This document shows positions 26,231-34,808 of a DNA stretch of 64,000 nucleotides, piece after piece. The notes under the pieces are model-generated. The model searched no databases. It was not told where the DNA came from and saw only the letters and a list, made by a program, of their open reading frames with translations. Origin of the DNA: Mucilaginibacter celer (GTDB taxonomy: Bacteria > Bacteroidota > Bacteroidia > Sphingobacteriales > Sphingobacteriaceae); assembly GCF_003576455.2 (NCBI RefSeq), contig NZ_CP032869.1, positions 6,014,001 to 6,078,000 of the forward strand, read 5' to 3'. Numbering within the stretch: the stretch's first letter is position 1; every line of letters starts with the position of its first letter. The position numbers were made by a program, and so were the translations under genes.

Positions 26231-26269
26231 CCTTATCTTTAGCCTGCAAAAATACGAATTTTACACCGA

Positions 26270-27214
26270 ATGATAAAAGAACCATATCAACAGCCTCAGC
26301 CACAGGGAAGTCAAATAACACCGTTTTTACAGTTTATCATCCTCTCGGTGGGTACCGTAGCGCTTGTTTTTGTTTTATCGCTGATAGCTACCGGACTGAT
26401 CTGGGTGTTTTTTGGCGAAAAAACCTTTACCGATGCCTTGAGTTTTAATACCCAAAACCCTAACATGGGCCGGGCGCTTTGGCTTTTACAGATAGTTGGC
26501 ACTACCTTGCCGTTGTTTTTAGCACCATGGCTTTTCGCTAAGTTTATTATGAAAGATGCTCATAGTTATTTAAAGGCCGATGTTAAGTTTCAGCCCGTAT
26601 TGCTCATTTTTATATTGGCCATTATGGTTTTTTCATCGCCGGTGATGGAAGTGTTGGTTAATGTTAATGAAAAACTGGTACTGCCCGATTCGATGAAAGC
26701 GCTGGAAAACCTGCTGCGGAGCATGGAAGAGCAGGCTCAGAAGGCCACCGAGGCCATGCTGCAAATGAAAACCGTTTGGGATATGCTTTTTGGTGTATTG
26801 GTGGTAGGTCTGTTAACTGCTATTGCCGAGGAGTTTTTATTTAGAGGGGTACTGCAAACCATCATGATCAGGCTTACCAAAAATCCGCATGCCGGAATTT
26901 GGATTACTGCCATCCTGTTCAGCGCTTTCCATATGGAGTTTTTTACCTTTTTGCCCCGTGTGGCGCTGGGTGTGTTTTTTGGCTACTTTGTGATGTGGAG
27001 CGGCAGCATCTGGCCGGGTGTTTGGGCGCATTTTTTAAACAATGCCACCCAGGTGGTGATCATGTACCTTTATCAGCAAAAAAAAATAAGCCTTAACCCC
27101 GATGATCAGCACGTATTTAATTACCAGAGCTATGCTTTAAGCCTGATAATTATATTAATTTTGCTTTTTATGTATCGTAATATAGCCAAAGGGAAAAGTT
27201 TGCTGCTGAGCTAA
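26270..27214 (+). CDS. CPBP family intramembrane glutamic endopeptidase
   Basis: 314 residues with about eight membrane segments. CPBP (Abi/CaaX-like) motifs are visible: EEFLFRG (E187, E188, R192), FSAFHMEFF with H221, and WAHFLNN with H254. The substrate is unknown; CPBP proteins process prenylated or secreted peptides or act in immunity and envelope functions. It is the first gene of an operon with DUF2007, cdsA and psd; its stop is followed directly by the next ATG. Confidence 0.88.
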   Translation: MIKEPYQQPQPQGSQITPFLQFIILSVGTVALVFVLSLIATGLIWVFFGEKTFTDALSFNTQNPNMGRALWLLQIVGTTLPLFLAPWLFAKFIMKDAHSYLKADVKFQPVLLIFILAIMVFSSPVMEVLVNVNEKLVLPDSMKALENLLRSMEEQAQKATEAMLQMKTVWDMLFGVLVVGLLTAIAEEFLFRGVLQTIMIRLTKNPHAGIWITAILFSAFHMEFFTFLPRVALGVFFGYFVMWSGSIWPGVWAHFLNNATQVVIMYLYQQKKISLNPDDQHVFNYQSYALSLIIILILLFMYRNIAKGKSLLLS

Positions 27215-27427
27215 ATGGAAAAAAACTGGGTTAAAATTTTTACTTCTACTAATTTTTACCAATCAGAAATTGTTAAGCAGATGCTTACCGGGCACCATAT
27301 TGATACCGTTTTATTAAACAAGCAGGATTCATCGCACCGCAACTTTGGCGAAATTGAGGTTTACATTCACCAGGAGGATTTTAGCAGGGCTATCGAGATC
27401 ATGATCCTCAATCAACTTAATATATGA
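27215..27427 (+). CDS. DUF2007 family small protein
   Basis: 70 residues. The WVKIFTSTNFYQSEIVKQML start, the central ...LLNKQDS turn and the C-terminal VYIHQEDFSRAIEI fit DUF2007, a ferredoxin-like small domain annotated as putative signal transducing. It starts on the base after the CPBP stop and overlaps cdsA by 4 nt, so it is translationally coupled to both. The biochemical role is unknown. Confidence 0.8.
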   Translation: MEKNWVKIFTSTNFYQSEIVKQMLTGHHIDTVLLNKQDSSHRNFGEIEVYIHQEDFSRAIEIMILNQLNI

Positions 27428-28230
27428 AACAACGCGCCATAACCGGCTTATTTTTTATTATCGTAATGATTGGGTCTAATTTGTTAGGCCCTTATGTTTT
27501 TAGTGTATTTTACCTGTTGCTGAGCCTGTTTTGCCTGCTGGAGTTTTATAAACTGGTTAAGCAGGGCGGCCTTGAACCCGAGCGTTTTACGGGTGCCCTT
27601 GTGGGGATAATTACATTTTTGTTTTTCGCTGCCAACGGCTATTTCCCTGCTTATAAATATATTTTGCTGCTGCCTGTATTGCTCAGCTTTATCCCGATTG
27701 GCGAGTTGTATAAAAAATCGACAGTGCCTTTTACCAATATCGGCTTTACCTACCTGGGTCTGTTGATGGCCGTTGTGCCTTTTATATTTTTCCATGCCAT
27801 GGCTTTTGCAAGGGGCGATGGTGTGTTCAACTTCCACGTACCGCTTGGTTTTTTAATTATGCTGTGGAGTAATGATACCGGGGCTTACCTGGTGGGCAGC
27901 AAATTTGGCCGTAATAAACTTTTTGAAAGGCATTCGCCAAAAAAATCGTGGGAGGGTTTTATCGGCGGTATCCTGATTTGCGCGTTGGCGGCTTATATAT
28001 TAAGCCATTTTTATGTGGAGTATTCTGTTTTGCAGTGGATTATCATGTCGCTCATCATCTCCAACTTCGGTACCATGGGCGATCTGGTTGAATCCATGTT
28101 CAAGCGCAGCCTCAACGTAAAAGATTCGGGTGGCATCTTGCCCGGCCATGGAGGCCTGCTGGATAGGTTTGATGGTTTACTGATGGCAGCCCCAATTGTA
28201 TACGCATACCTGTACTTAATTTCAAATTAG
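27424..28230 (+). CDS. cdsA: Phosphatidate cytidylyltransferase
   Basis: 268 residues, polytopic (about eight helices). It makes CDP-diacylglycerol from phosphatidic acid and CTP. The family signature is at about 226-249 (MFKRSLNVKDSGG then PGHGGLLDRFD), with the Mg2+-binding Asp residues. It overlaps DUF2007 by ATGA and is followed 26 nt later by psd, which uses a phospholipid formed downstream of CDP-diacylglycerol. Confidence 0.95.
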   Translation: MKQRAITGLFFIIVMIGSNLLGPYVFSVFYLLLSLFCLLEFYKLVKQGGLEPERFTGALVGIITFLFFAANGYFPAYKYILLLPVLLSFIPIGELYKKSTVPFTNIGFTYLGLLMAVVPFIFFHAMAFARGDGVFNFHVPLGFLIMLWSNDTGAYLVGSKFGRNKLFERHSPKKSWEGFIGGILICALAAYILSHFYVEYSVLQWIIMSLIISNFGTMGDLVESMFKRSLNVKDSGGILPGHGGLLDRFDGLLMAAPIVYAYLYLISN

Positions 28231-28256
28231 TAGTTTTGTATTAAAACTTATATATA

Positions 28257-29177
28257 ATGACCATACATAAAGAAGGCTATACCTCGCTTGCAATTACTAT
28301 CCTGTTCATTTTTGTACTGAACGCGGTGATCCAGTTTTATTTCCCAACCGCGCATACCTTAAAATGGATAGTGTATATTTTTTCGGGTGCTTTATTTTTG
28401 ATCATCCTGCAGTTTTTCCGCAGCCCGTTTTTTGATATCGAAACGGCCGAAAACACTATTCTTTGCCCTGCCGATGGTAAAGTGGTTGTGATTGAAGAAA
28501 CTGAAGAAACTGAGTTTTTGAAAGATAAACGCATTCAGCTATCGGTTTTCATGTCGCCGGTAAATGTGCATGTTAATCGTAACCCTATCGCGGGTGTGGT
28601 TAGCTATTTTAAATACCACAAAGGCAAATACCTGGTGGCCTGGCACCCCAAATCATCAACCGAAAATGAGCGTACAACCATCGCTATCGAAAACAGCAAA
28701 GGCGTAACTGTGCTGTTCAGGCAAATTGCCGGCGCGTTGGCCCGTCGTATAGTATGGTATGTAAAACAGGGCGATATTGTTGAGCAGGGCCAGCAGTTTG
28801 GTTTTATTAAGTTTGGATCGAGGGTGGATGTGTTTCTGCCTTTGGGTACTAAAATATTGGTGAATATTGGCGATGTGGTAAAAGGCGGTCGCACTATTTT
28901 GGCTGAACTGGTTGATCCGGAACCGGTGAAAGAAGCTCCTGTAAAACAAGCCGCTGTTACTACTCCCGAGCCTCCTGTAGCACCTGTTGAGCCTGCTGCC
29001 GTGATAGAGGAAACGCCTACTATGAACGCCGTTACCCCGGCCCCGTCATTGATTATCGATCATCCGGAAGAGGTTGCTGATGCAGAAACGCCAGCTGAAG
29101 AAGCTGAGCCTAAAAAAGTGGTTAGAAAAGCTGCTGCATCGAAAGCTAAGAAAGCTGGCAGTGATGAACCGAAATAA
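28257..29177 (+). CDS. psd: Phosphatidylserine decarboxylase proenzyme with long C-terminal tail
   Basis: 306 residues; the catalytic part ends near 218, the length of the short (archaetidylserine-type) PSD. Two N-terminal membrane helices (about 10-28 and 37-55) precede PADGKV (71-76), FMSPVNVHVNRNP (98-110) and the autocleavage site G187-S188 in FGSRVDVFLP, where Ser becomes the pyruvoyl group. It makes phosphatidylethanolamine. Odd: an added 88-residue tail rich in Pro, Ala, Glu and then Lys (VVRKAAASKAKKAG), low-complexity and probably disordered, with no role known to me. Confidence 0.93.
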   Translation: MTIHKEGYTSLAITILFIFVLNAVIQFYFPTAHTLKWIVYIFSGALFLIILQFFRSPFFDIETAENTILCPADGKVVVIEETEETEFLKDKRIQLSVFMSPVNVHVNRNPIAGVVSYFKYHKGKYLVAWHPKSSTENERTTIAIENSKGVTVLFRQIAGALARRIVWYVKQGDIVEQGQQFGFIKFGSRVDVFLPLGTKILVNIGDVVKGGRTILAELVDPEPVKEAPVKQAAVTTPEPPVAPVEPAAVIEETPTMNAVTPAPSLIIDHPEEVADAETPAEEAEPKKVVRKAAASKAKKAGSDEPK

Positions 29178-29211
29178 GAGAGTGCAGAATAATCAAATAT
29201 TGCAATAACGC

Positions 29212-29244
29212 AAAAGAGCCGGTGGGGGATCCATCGGCTCTTTT
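29212..29244 (+). terminator. Terminator after psd
   Basis: AAAAGAGCCGGTGG pairs with CCATCGGCTCTTTT with one G-U pair and runs into T-rich DNA; closes the CPBP-cdsA-psd operon. Confidence 0.8.
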
Positions 29245-29266
29245 ACTTTATAAATCAATCTGCCGC

Positions 29267-29416
29267 GGGTTTAGCGATAGCGTAACTCGAAGCCCGAAAA
29301 TCAAGCGGTTATAAGCATGTAGCTATAGGAATACTAATGGTAATTGTGCTAATAAACTAACATTGGCCGCTCATTTGCCGCGGGGGCTGTTACTTTTGGC
29401 TTGGCCCAAAAGTAAC
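29267..29416. repeat. Intergenic repeats between psd and the M14 gene
   Basis: 29267-29295 is a degenerate copy of the 32-bp palindrome. GTTACTTTTGG at 29389-29399 and CCAAAAGTAAC at 29406-29416 form a perfect 11-bp hairpin with loop CTTGGC. The rest of 29245-29545 shows no gene. Confidence 0.55.
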
Positions 29417-29545
29417 CAAAAACCCAAGACAGAAAAAAGCTTCAGCCCGCAGGCCATACTCCCGGCCCGCTTTTCTGTCGGGCCACCGCGCTTTTTGTAT
29501 TCGATTCGATAATGTGTAGTTCCTTTTATTCAACTGCAAACTGAA

Positions 29546-32053
29546 CTACTGCCCCACCATAAACACCGCGTTGCTAAACAGCAACTTGCCATTCTCCCAG
29601 AAACTGCGGAACAACGGATCATCAACCAGGTAAACTACCGAGCCGCGGCCCATAGGTTGTACGCCTAACAGCAAGCCGTTGTTGATTTTCTTTTTTGATT
29701 CGGAACCAACGAAGCCTGACACATAGCCATCTTTTTTTATGGTACCTACGTTCCAGCCATCTTCATCGCCAAACAGATCATAAATATCATCGTTCAGTTT
29801 TAGCGAGTAATAATACTCCGGTAAACCAAAGCCAAGCGGGTGGGTATTATCCAGTTTCAGCTTATAAATAGCACCCGGAATGGTTGAGCTGATGGCCGAG
29901 CGCTCACGGTCGCCATATAATTTAACCGGTTTATCTTTTTCCTTGTCTTTATCCTTATCGTCTTTTTTATCTTCTTTTCTTTTCAGCAGAATGCCTTTTT
30001 TATCAACCAGCAGGGATACTGCGTTTTCGATAGCGATCAGCTTACCGCCGTCGCGCACCCAGTTTTGCAGTTTTTCTGATGGAAAATCGTCATAACGTCC
30101 ATCGGGGAAAATGGCTACGTCAAAATCGCCCAGTTTGGTACGGCCAAGGTCCTGGTATCTCACTAAAGTAACCGGGTATCCTATCTGCGCTTCAAACAAA
30201 TGCCAAACTTCGCCCATAGCTTCCGAGTTAACGCCATCGCCGGCTACCAGCAATACTTTAGGCTGGCGGATCACCCTAACGGCATCCGATCCAAAATCTG
30301 ATCCTTTATCAACAAAACCGGTTGATAGCGCTGTAATTTCCTGGTTAAGTGAGGCTGCGGTTTGGGTAACTACATTATCAAAATCAGGACTGTCATTTCC
30401 GGCCCGGGTAATAATCAGCGAGCCTGCGGTAAATTGCTTTCCACCCACCTCAAAAGCCTTCTCGGCATAACGCACCTTGATCTTCTTTTTTAACAGGGCA
30501 GCCAAAAACTTCACGTCATTAACCGATTGCCATGCCGATACATAAGCATAAGCATGTGTATTGGTTAAAGGCTTAGGATCAAGAACACCCCATTTAGCCG
30601 TGGCCGGTTTAAATGATTCCTTTACGCCATAAGCTTTCAGGCCATAAGCATAAGGTAATGACCATGCCGTAATATCATAGGTTGCGGAATCGGGAATAAA
30701 GGTTTTAGGTTCGAGCAGTACGTGCAACAATACGGCTTTGGGTTGATAGGCATTCACCACTAAATCATTTGCATCTACATTAAACTGCTCGGTTTTTTGA
30801 GAGATATAGTTAAAGCCGGTTACCGTTTTATTGGCCAGCCCAAAACCATATTGGATGCCGTTACGATCGAGCATTTTTGCCAGGGCGCTTACTTTGCCAT
30901 TGTTATCATTTTTAATAACGTAGGTTTTGTATTCGCCCGGTGGGTTGCTGCGATTATTATCAAAAAACTTTTTATACTCTTCTAAAAGCTTTTGTGTGTT
31001 GAGGGATGCTATTTCTATCGTACTTAGGCTTGTTGAATGGTGATGAGCCACACGCTGCACCAAGGTTAATGTATCGCCCGCGCGGGTAACTACCGCCAGC
31101 CCGGCACTGATGCCGCCCTGCTCATAAGTCATCCCTATCGAGCCGTTGTACAGCGGGTAGGTATCACCGTAGGATGGATAAAGCAAATCAAACTCGTATT
31201 TGGTAAAATACATCCAGCCATTTTGGTCAAAATATTTGGCATTGTTTTTACCAATGGTTACCTGGAATTCGCGTTGCCATTTGGTGATATCTTTATGGTA
31301 CGGTTCGGCTGCCGGGGCAAAGTAGTAAGGGGCGTTGTAACCCTGCTCGTGGTAATCAACATGTACCTGCGGTAACCATTGGTTGTACAGGCCTACACGT
31401 GCCTGGGTTTCTTTTTGTTGTTGCCAGGCCCAATCGCGGTTCAAATCAAAATAGTAATGGTTTACCCTGCCACCCGGCCATGGTTCAACGTGTTCGCGGG
31501 CGGTTGGCGATGGATCGGGGGAAATGCCGTGTACCGAGTTGTAAAAATTTACGTAACGGTCGCGCCCGTCGGGATTTAAACAAGGATCAATCACCACGAG
31601 CATGTTTTTTAACCAGGTTTTGGTGGTGGTGTTTGATGGATCAACCAGATCGTACAAAGTCCACATGGAGGCTTCGCTTGATGCCGGTTCGTTACCATGC
31701 ACATTAAAGCTGAGCCAGGTTACTACGGGCATGGCGGTACTGCCTGTGCCGCTTTCAATGCCGGCCAGTTTCATATTGTTATGGCGGATCTCATCCAAAC
31801 GACCAATGTTTTCGTCTGATGCGATGAACATAGCCAGCAGTGGCCTGCCCTCGTTGGTGGTACCAAACTGCTGTAGCTTAACATTTTTTGATACCGAAGC
31901 GATGTATTTATAATACTCAACAATACGGTAATGCGGCGTGAACTGCTCGCCCGGTTTATAACCCAAAAACTCCTGCGGAGACTGAATTTTTTGCGCGAAG
32001 CCCGTAAAGGCTGAAGCGACAGTTATGAAAACGAAAAGTAGTTTTTTTATCAT
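29546..32053 (-). CDS. Secreted M14-family zinc carboxypeptidase-like protein
   Basis: 835 residues with a signal peptide (1-20, ending TGFA-Q). Zinc ligands fit M14: H119 and E122 in NVHGNEPASSEA, and H235 in HVDYHEQG; LNPDGRDRYVN carries the substrate Asn/Arg, and E311 in MTYEQGG is the likely general base. The region after about 450 is a second module that includes a class I glutamine-amidotransferase-like stretch (VLLVAGDGVNSEAMGEVW) and an odd Lys/Asp run (KEDKKDDKDKDKEKDK). Such large M14 proteins are common secreted peptidases in this phylum. Confidence 0.88.
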   Translation of the reverse strand: MIKKLLFVFITVASAFTGFAQKIQSPQEFLGYKPGEQFTPHYRIVEYYKYIASVSKNVKLQQFGTTNEGRPLLAMFIASDENIGRLDEIRHNNMKLAGIESGTGSTAMPVVTWLSFNVHGNEPASSEASMWTLYDLVDPSNTTTKTWLKNMLVVIDPCLNPDGRDRYVNFYNSVHGISPDPSPTAREHVEPWPGGRVNHYYFDLNRDWAWQQQKETQARVGLYNQWLPQVHVDYHEQGYNAPYYFAPAAEPYHKDITKWQREFQVTIGKNNAKYFDQNGWMYFTKYEFDLLYPSYGDTYPLYNGSIGMTYEQGGISAGLAVVTRAGDTLTLVQRVAHHHSTSLSTIEIASLNTQKLLEEYKKFFDNNRSNPPGEYKTYVIKNDNNGKVSALAKMLDRNGIQYGFGLANKTVTGFNYISQKTEQFNVDANDLVVNAYQPKAVLLHVLLEPKTFIPDSATYDITAWSLPYAYGLKAYGVKESFKPATAKWGVLDPKPLTNTHAYAYVSAWQSVNDVKFLAALLKKKIKVRYAEKAFEVGGKQFTAGSLIITRAGNDSPDFDNVVTQTAASLNQEITALSTGFVDKGSDFGSDAVRVIRQPKVLLVAGDGVNSEAMGEVWHLFEAQIGYPVTLVRYQDLGRTKLGDFDVAIFPDGRYDDFPSEKLQNWVRDGGKLIAIENAVSLLVDKKGILLKRKEDKKDDKDKDKEKDKPVKLYGDRERSAISSTIPGAIYKLKLDNTHPLGFGLPEYYYSLKLNDDIYDLFGDEDGWNVGTIKKDGYVSGFVGSESKKKINNGLLLGVQPMGRGSVVYLVDDPLFRSFWENGKLLFSNAVFMVGQ

Positions 32054-32290
32054 ATAGTTATATATGCAGATTGTAGCAGTAGCTAATCTAAAAATAAAAT
32101 CCCGATGTATTTCGTAACCGTTAACAGATTTTATTAAATATCAGTTGGTTCGATATAATTTTTACACATCTTTTTGTTTCTTAAACCACGGCGATCAAAA
32201 AAGATAAAAATGCAGCCCCGACTTTAGCTAAAATCAATAGCAAAATTTACATATTTGTGTTCCTGAATCTTATTAACTTACAGCATTGAA

Positions 32291-34468
32291 ATGGTTATCT
32301 CTATGAATCCACAACAAGCCCTGCAAAAGTATTTTGGCTACAGCGCCTTCAGGCACGCGCAGGAAGCTATTATTCAAAATATATTAAAGGGTAACGATGT
32401 AATGGCGCTGATGCCAACCGGCGGCGGTAAATCATTATGTTATCAGTTGCCCGCGGTGTTGCTTAACGGATTAACCATCGTAATATCGCCGCTGATAGCC
32501 CTGATGAAAGACCAGGTAGATAGCCTGAATGTAAACGGCATCCCGGCGGCTTTCCTCAACTCGTCATTAAATCCCGAAGATACCCGCATCCTGGTAAACC
32601 GCCTGCGCGATAACCAGATCAAATTGCTCTACCTTGCCCCTGAGCGTTTGTTCAGCGCCGAAAACAAGGAGAATAAACTGATCCCCTTTTTAAAAACGCT
32701 CAAAGTATCACAAATTGCTATTGATGAAGCGCACTGTATCTCCTCATGGGGGCATGATTTCAGGCCGGAGTACCTGATGCTGGCTGGCTTAAAAGAGGAG
32801 TTTCCGGGCGTGCCGGTTATAGCCCTTACTGCAACGGCCGATAAACTCACCCAGCGGGATATCCTCGAAAAACTAAACCTTAAAAACCCTGCCGTTTTTG
32901 TATCCTCGTTTAACCGCGCCAACATCACCTACCGGGTTACACCTAAAAAAAACAGTTTTAAACAGCTGGTTGATTTTTTGAATGAGCATAAGGATGAGTC
33001 GGGTATTATTTATTGCCTCTCCCGTAAATCTACCGAGGCCCTGGCCGAAGACCTGAAAGAAGAAGGCTTTGCTGCCGAAGCCTACCACGCCGGGCTAAGC
33101 AACGAGGTAAAAGCCCGCAACCAGGAAGCTTTTCTGCGCGATGATATTAAAATTATTGTAGCTACCATTGCCTTCGGTATGGGGATCAATAAATCGAACG
33201 TGCGCTATGTGGTTCATGTTGATCTGCCCAAAAACATCGAGGGTTACTACCAGGAAACAGGCCGGGCCGGGAGGGACGGACTACCATCCGAAGCGCTGTT
33301 ACTTTATTCGCCGGCCGATGGGATGAAGCTGCAGGGCTTTGCCAAAGTTGAAGGTAACGAGCAGCAAAGCCGCATTATGCTCAATAAGCTTAATGATATG
33401 ATGAGGTTTTGCCAGTTACGCTCCTGCCGCCGTCAATACCTCATGAAGTATTTTGATGAAGATTTTCCGGCGCAGTGTGGCTCGTGTGATGTTTGCCTCA
33501 CCGAGTATAAACGTTTTGATGGTACGCTGATTGCCCAGAAAGCGCTCTCGGCGGTGGCGCGTTTAAATGAGCGTTTCGGCATCAATTATGTAATTGATTT
33601 TTTAAGAGGATCAAAAAGCGAAAAGATCCGCGAGGAGCATAAGCAGCTAAAAACCTACGGCATAGGTGCCGATATCAGCAAAGCCGAATGGCACCATCAC
33701 ATCAACGAACTTATTGCCATGGACTATTTAAAAATAGGCGGCGATGAGTATCCCGTTTTAAAGCTAACCGACCAAAGCATGGCGGTATTAAAAGGCGGGC
33801 AAAAAATAGAATTTATTGAGGTAGAAAAAGTAGAAGAGGTACACCACGAAGAAACCTTACCTTATGAAACCCCATTATTTAACCGCCTGCGAGAAGTAAG
33901 GCGGGGTATAGCCGAAGGTGAAAATGTGCCTGCCTACGTTATTGTATCCGATGCCACCCTGCAGGAAATGGCAACCTATCTGCCACTAAACCTGGATGAA
34001 TTGCGGATGATCTCGGGTTTTGGTGATATTAAACTGGCCCGCTATGGCCGCGAGTTGCTGGAGCCTGTGAAAGTTTATTGCGCAGAAAAAGGTCTCGAAT
34101 CAAAAATAAAACAGAAATCGCCTAAGCGGGAACGAAAAACCAGGCCTGCCCGTACAGTTTCTTCTTCGCGGACTAACGATACTAAAGCGGAATCTTTTAA
34201 CCTATATCGCTCCGGTAAAACGGTTGCTGAAATAGCCCACGAGCGGGGGCTTGCCACCGTTACCATCGAGGGCCATCTCAGCCATTACATTCAAAGCGGC
34301 GAAATTGACGTTTACGAAATCGTTTCAAAAGAAAAGCTGCCGGTAATAGCCGATGCTGTTGAAGCTTATGGTGCCGAAAAGTTATCGCCGCTAAAAGAAA
34401 TTTTGGGTGAGGATTATAGTTATGGCGAAATTAAAGCAGTAATAAGCTGGATGAACCGGGAGGAATAA
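32291..34468 (+). CDS. recQ: ATP-dependent DNA helicase RecQ
   Basis: 725 residues (ATG 32303, giving MNPQQALQKYFGY, is an equally good start). Order: Walker A TGGGKS (43-48), DEAH (145-148), second RecA domain with ATIAFGMGINK and the QETGRAGRDG motif VI, zinc-binding Cys cluster ending CGSCDVC, winged helix (about 415-500), HRDC (about 530-600) and a C-terminal HTH_40 domain (SGKTVAEIAHERGLATVTIE). It unwinds DNA in RecF-type recombination and fork repair. It is divergent from the M14 gene; the 237-nt gap is AT-rich without other features. Confidence 0.96.
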   Translation: MVISMNPQQALQKYFGYSAFRHAQEAIIQNILKGNDVMALMPTGGGKSLCYQLPAVLLNGLTIVISPLIALMKDQVDSLNVNGIPAAFLNSSLNPEDTRILVNRLRDNQIKLLYLAPERLFSAENKENKLIPFLKTLKVSQIAIDEAHCISSWGHDFRPEYLMLAGLKEEFPGVPVIALTATADKLTQRDILEKLNLKNPAVFVSSFNRANITYRVTPKKNSFKQLVDFLNEHKDESGIIYCLSRKSTEALAEDLKEEGFAAEAYHAGLSNEVKARNQEAFLRDDIKIIVATIAFGMGINKSNVRYVVHVDLPKNIEGYYQETGRAGRDGLPSEALLLYSPADGMKLQGFAKVEGNEQQSRIMLNKLNDMMRFCQLRSCRRQYLMKYFDEDFPAQCGSCDVCLTEYKRFDGTLIAQKALSAVARLNERFGINYVIDFLRGSKSEKIREEHKQLKTYGIGADISKAEWHHHINELIAMDYLKIGGDEYPVLKLTDQSMAVLKGGQKIEFIEVEKVEEVHHEETLPYETPLFNRLREVRRGIAEGENVPAYVIVSDATLQEMATYLPLNLDELRMISGFGDIKLARYGRELLEPVKVYCAEKGLESKIKQKSPKRERKTRPARTVSSSRTNDTKAESFNLYRSGKTVAEIAHERGLATVTIEGHLSHYIQSGEIDVYEIVSKEKLPVIADAVEAYGAEKLSPLKEILGEDYSYGEIKAVISWMNREE

Positions 34469-34550
34469 TTTTTGCTCAGCAAATAGTAACTTGCGCCTGT
34501 TTACAAACCATCGGTTGCCCGGATGATCAAGGCAAAGCGGGGGTTGTGCG

Positions 34551-34671
34551 ATTCCCTTCCTTGGGAGGGTGTAGGGAGGGGTTTATACACTATGCTCGCA
34601 AATATGCATTGCGTACAAACCCCTCCCTGCCACCGCTCAATCCTGCCGCACCCCTCCCAAGGGAGGGAATT
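34551..34671. repeat. Large inverted repeat with CCCTCCC-AA-GGGAGGG ends
   Basis: The left arm (34551-34584) and right arm (34617-34671) match as inverted repeats, but the right arm has about 20 extra bases. A CCCTCCCAAGGGAGGG palindrome is at 34652-34667 and again at 57085-57100. This is an intergenic palindromic element, not coding. Confidence 0.6.
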
Positions 34672-34729
34672 GAAAAACTCTTCCTAACAATTTGGGTTTG
34701 TAAACAAGCTTCGAAGTATATACAATACT

Positions 34730-34761
34730 CCCTTGCGCTCGTTTACAAACGAGCGCAAGGG
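34730..34761. repeat. 15-bp perfect stem hairpin upstream of murF
   Basis: CCCTTGCGCTCGTTT and its complement flank only AC. It could be a terminator or cruciform between recQ and murF, but no T-run follows. Confidence 0.55.
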
Positions 34762-34808
34762 AAGCGTAAGCGAAATAACTATTTTTGAATTATACTTGTT
34801 TATCACCC

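Noticed and set aside
34546-34788. Plus-strand open frame before murF
   Set aside because: Covers two palindromic repeats; composition and product are repeat-derived.
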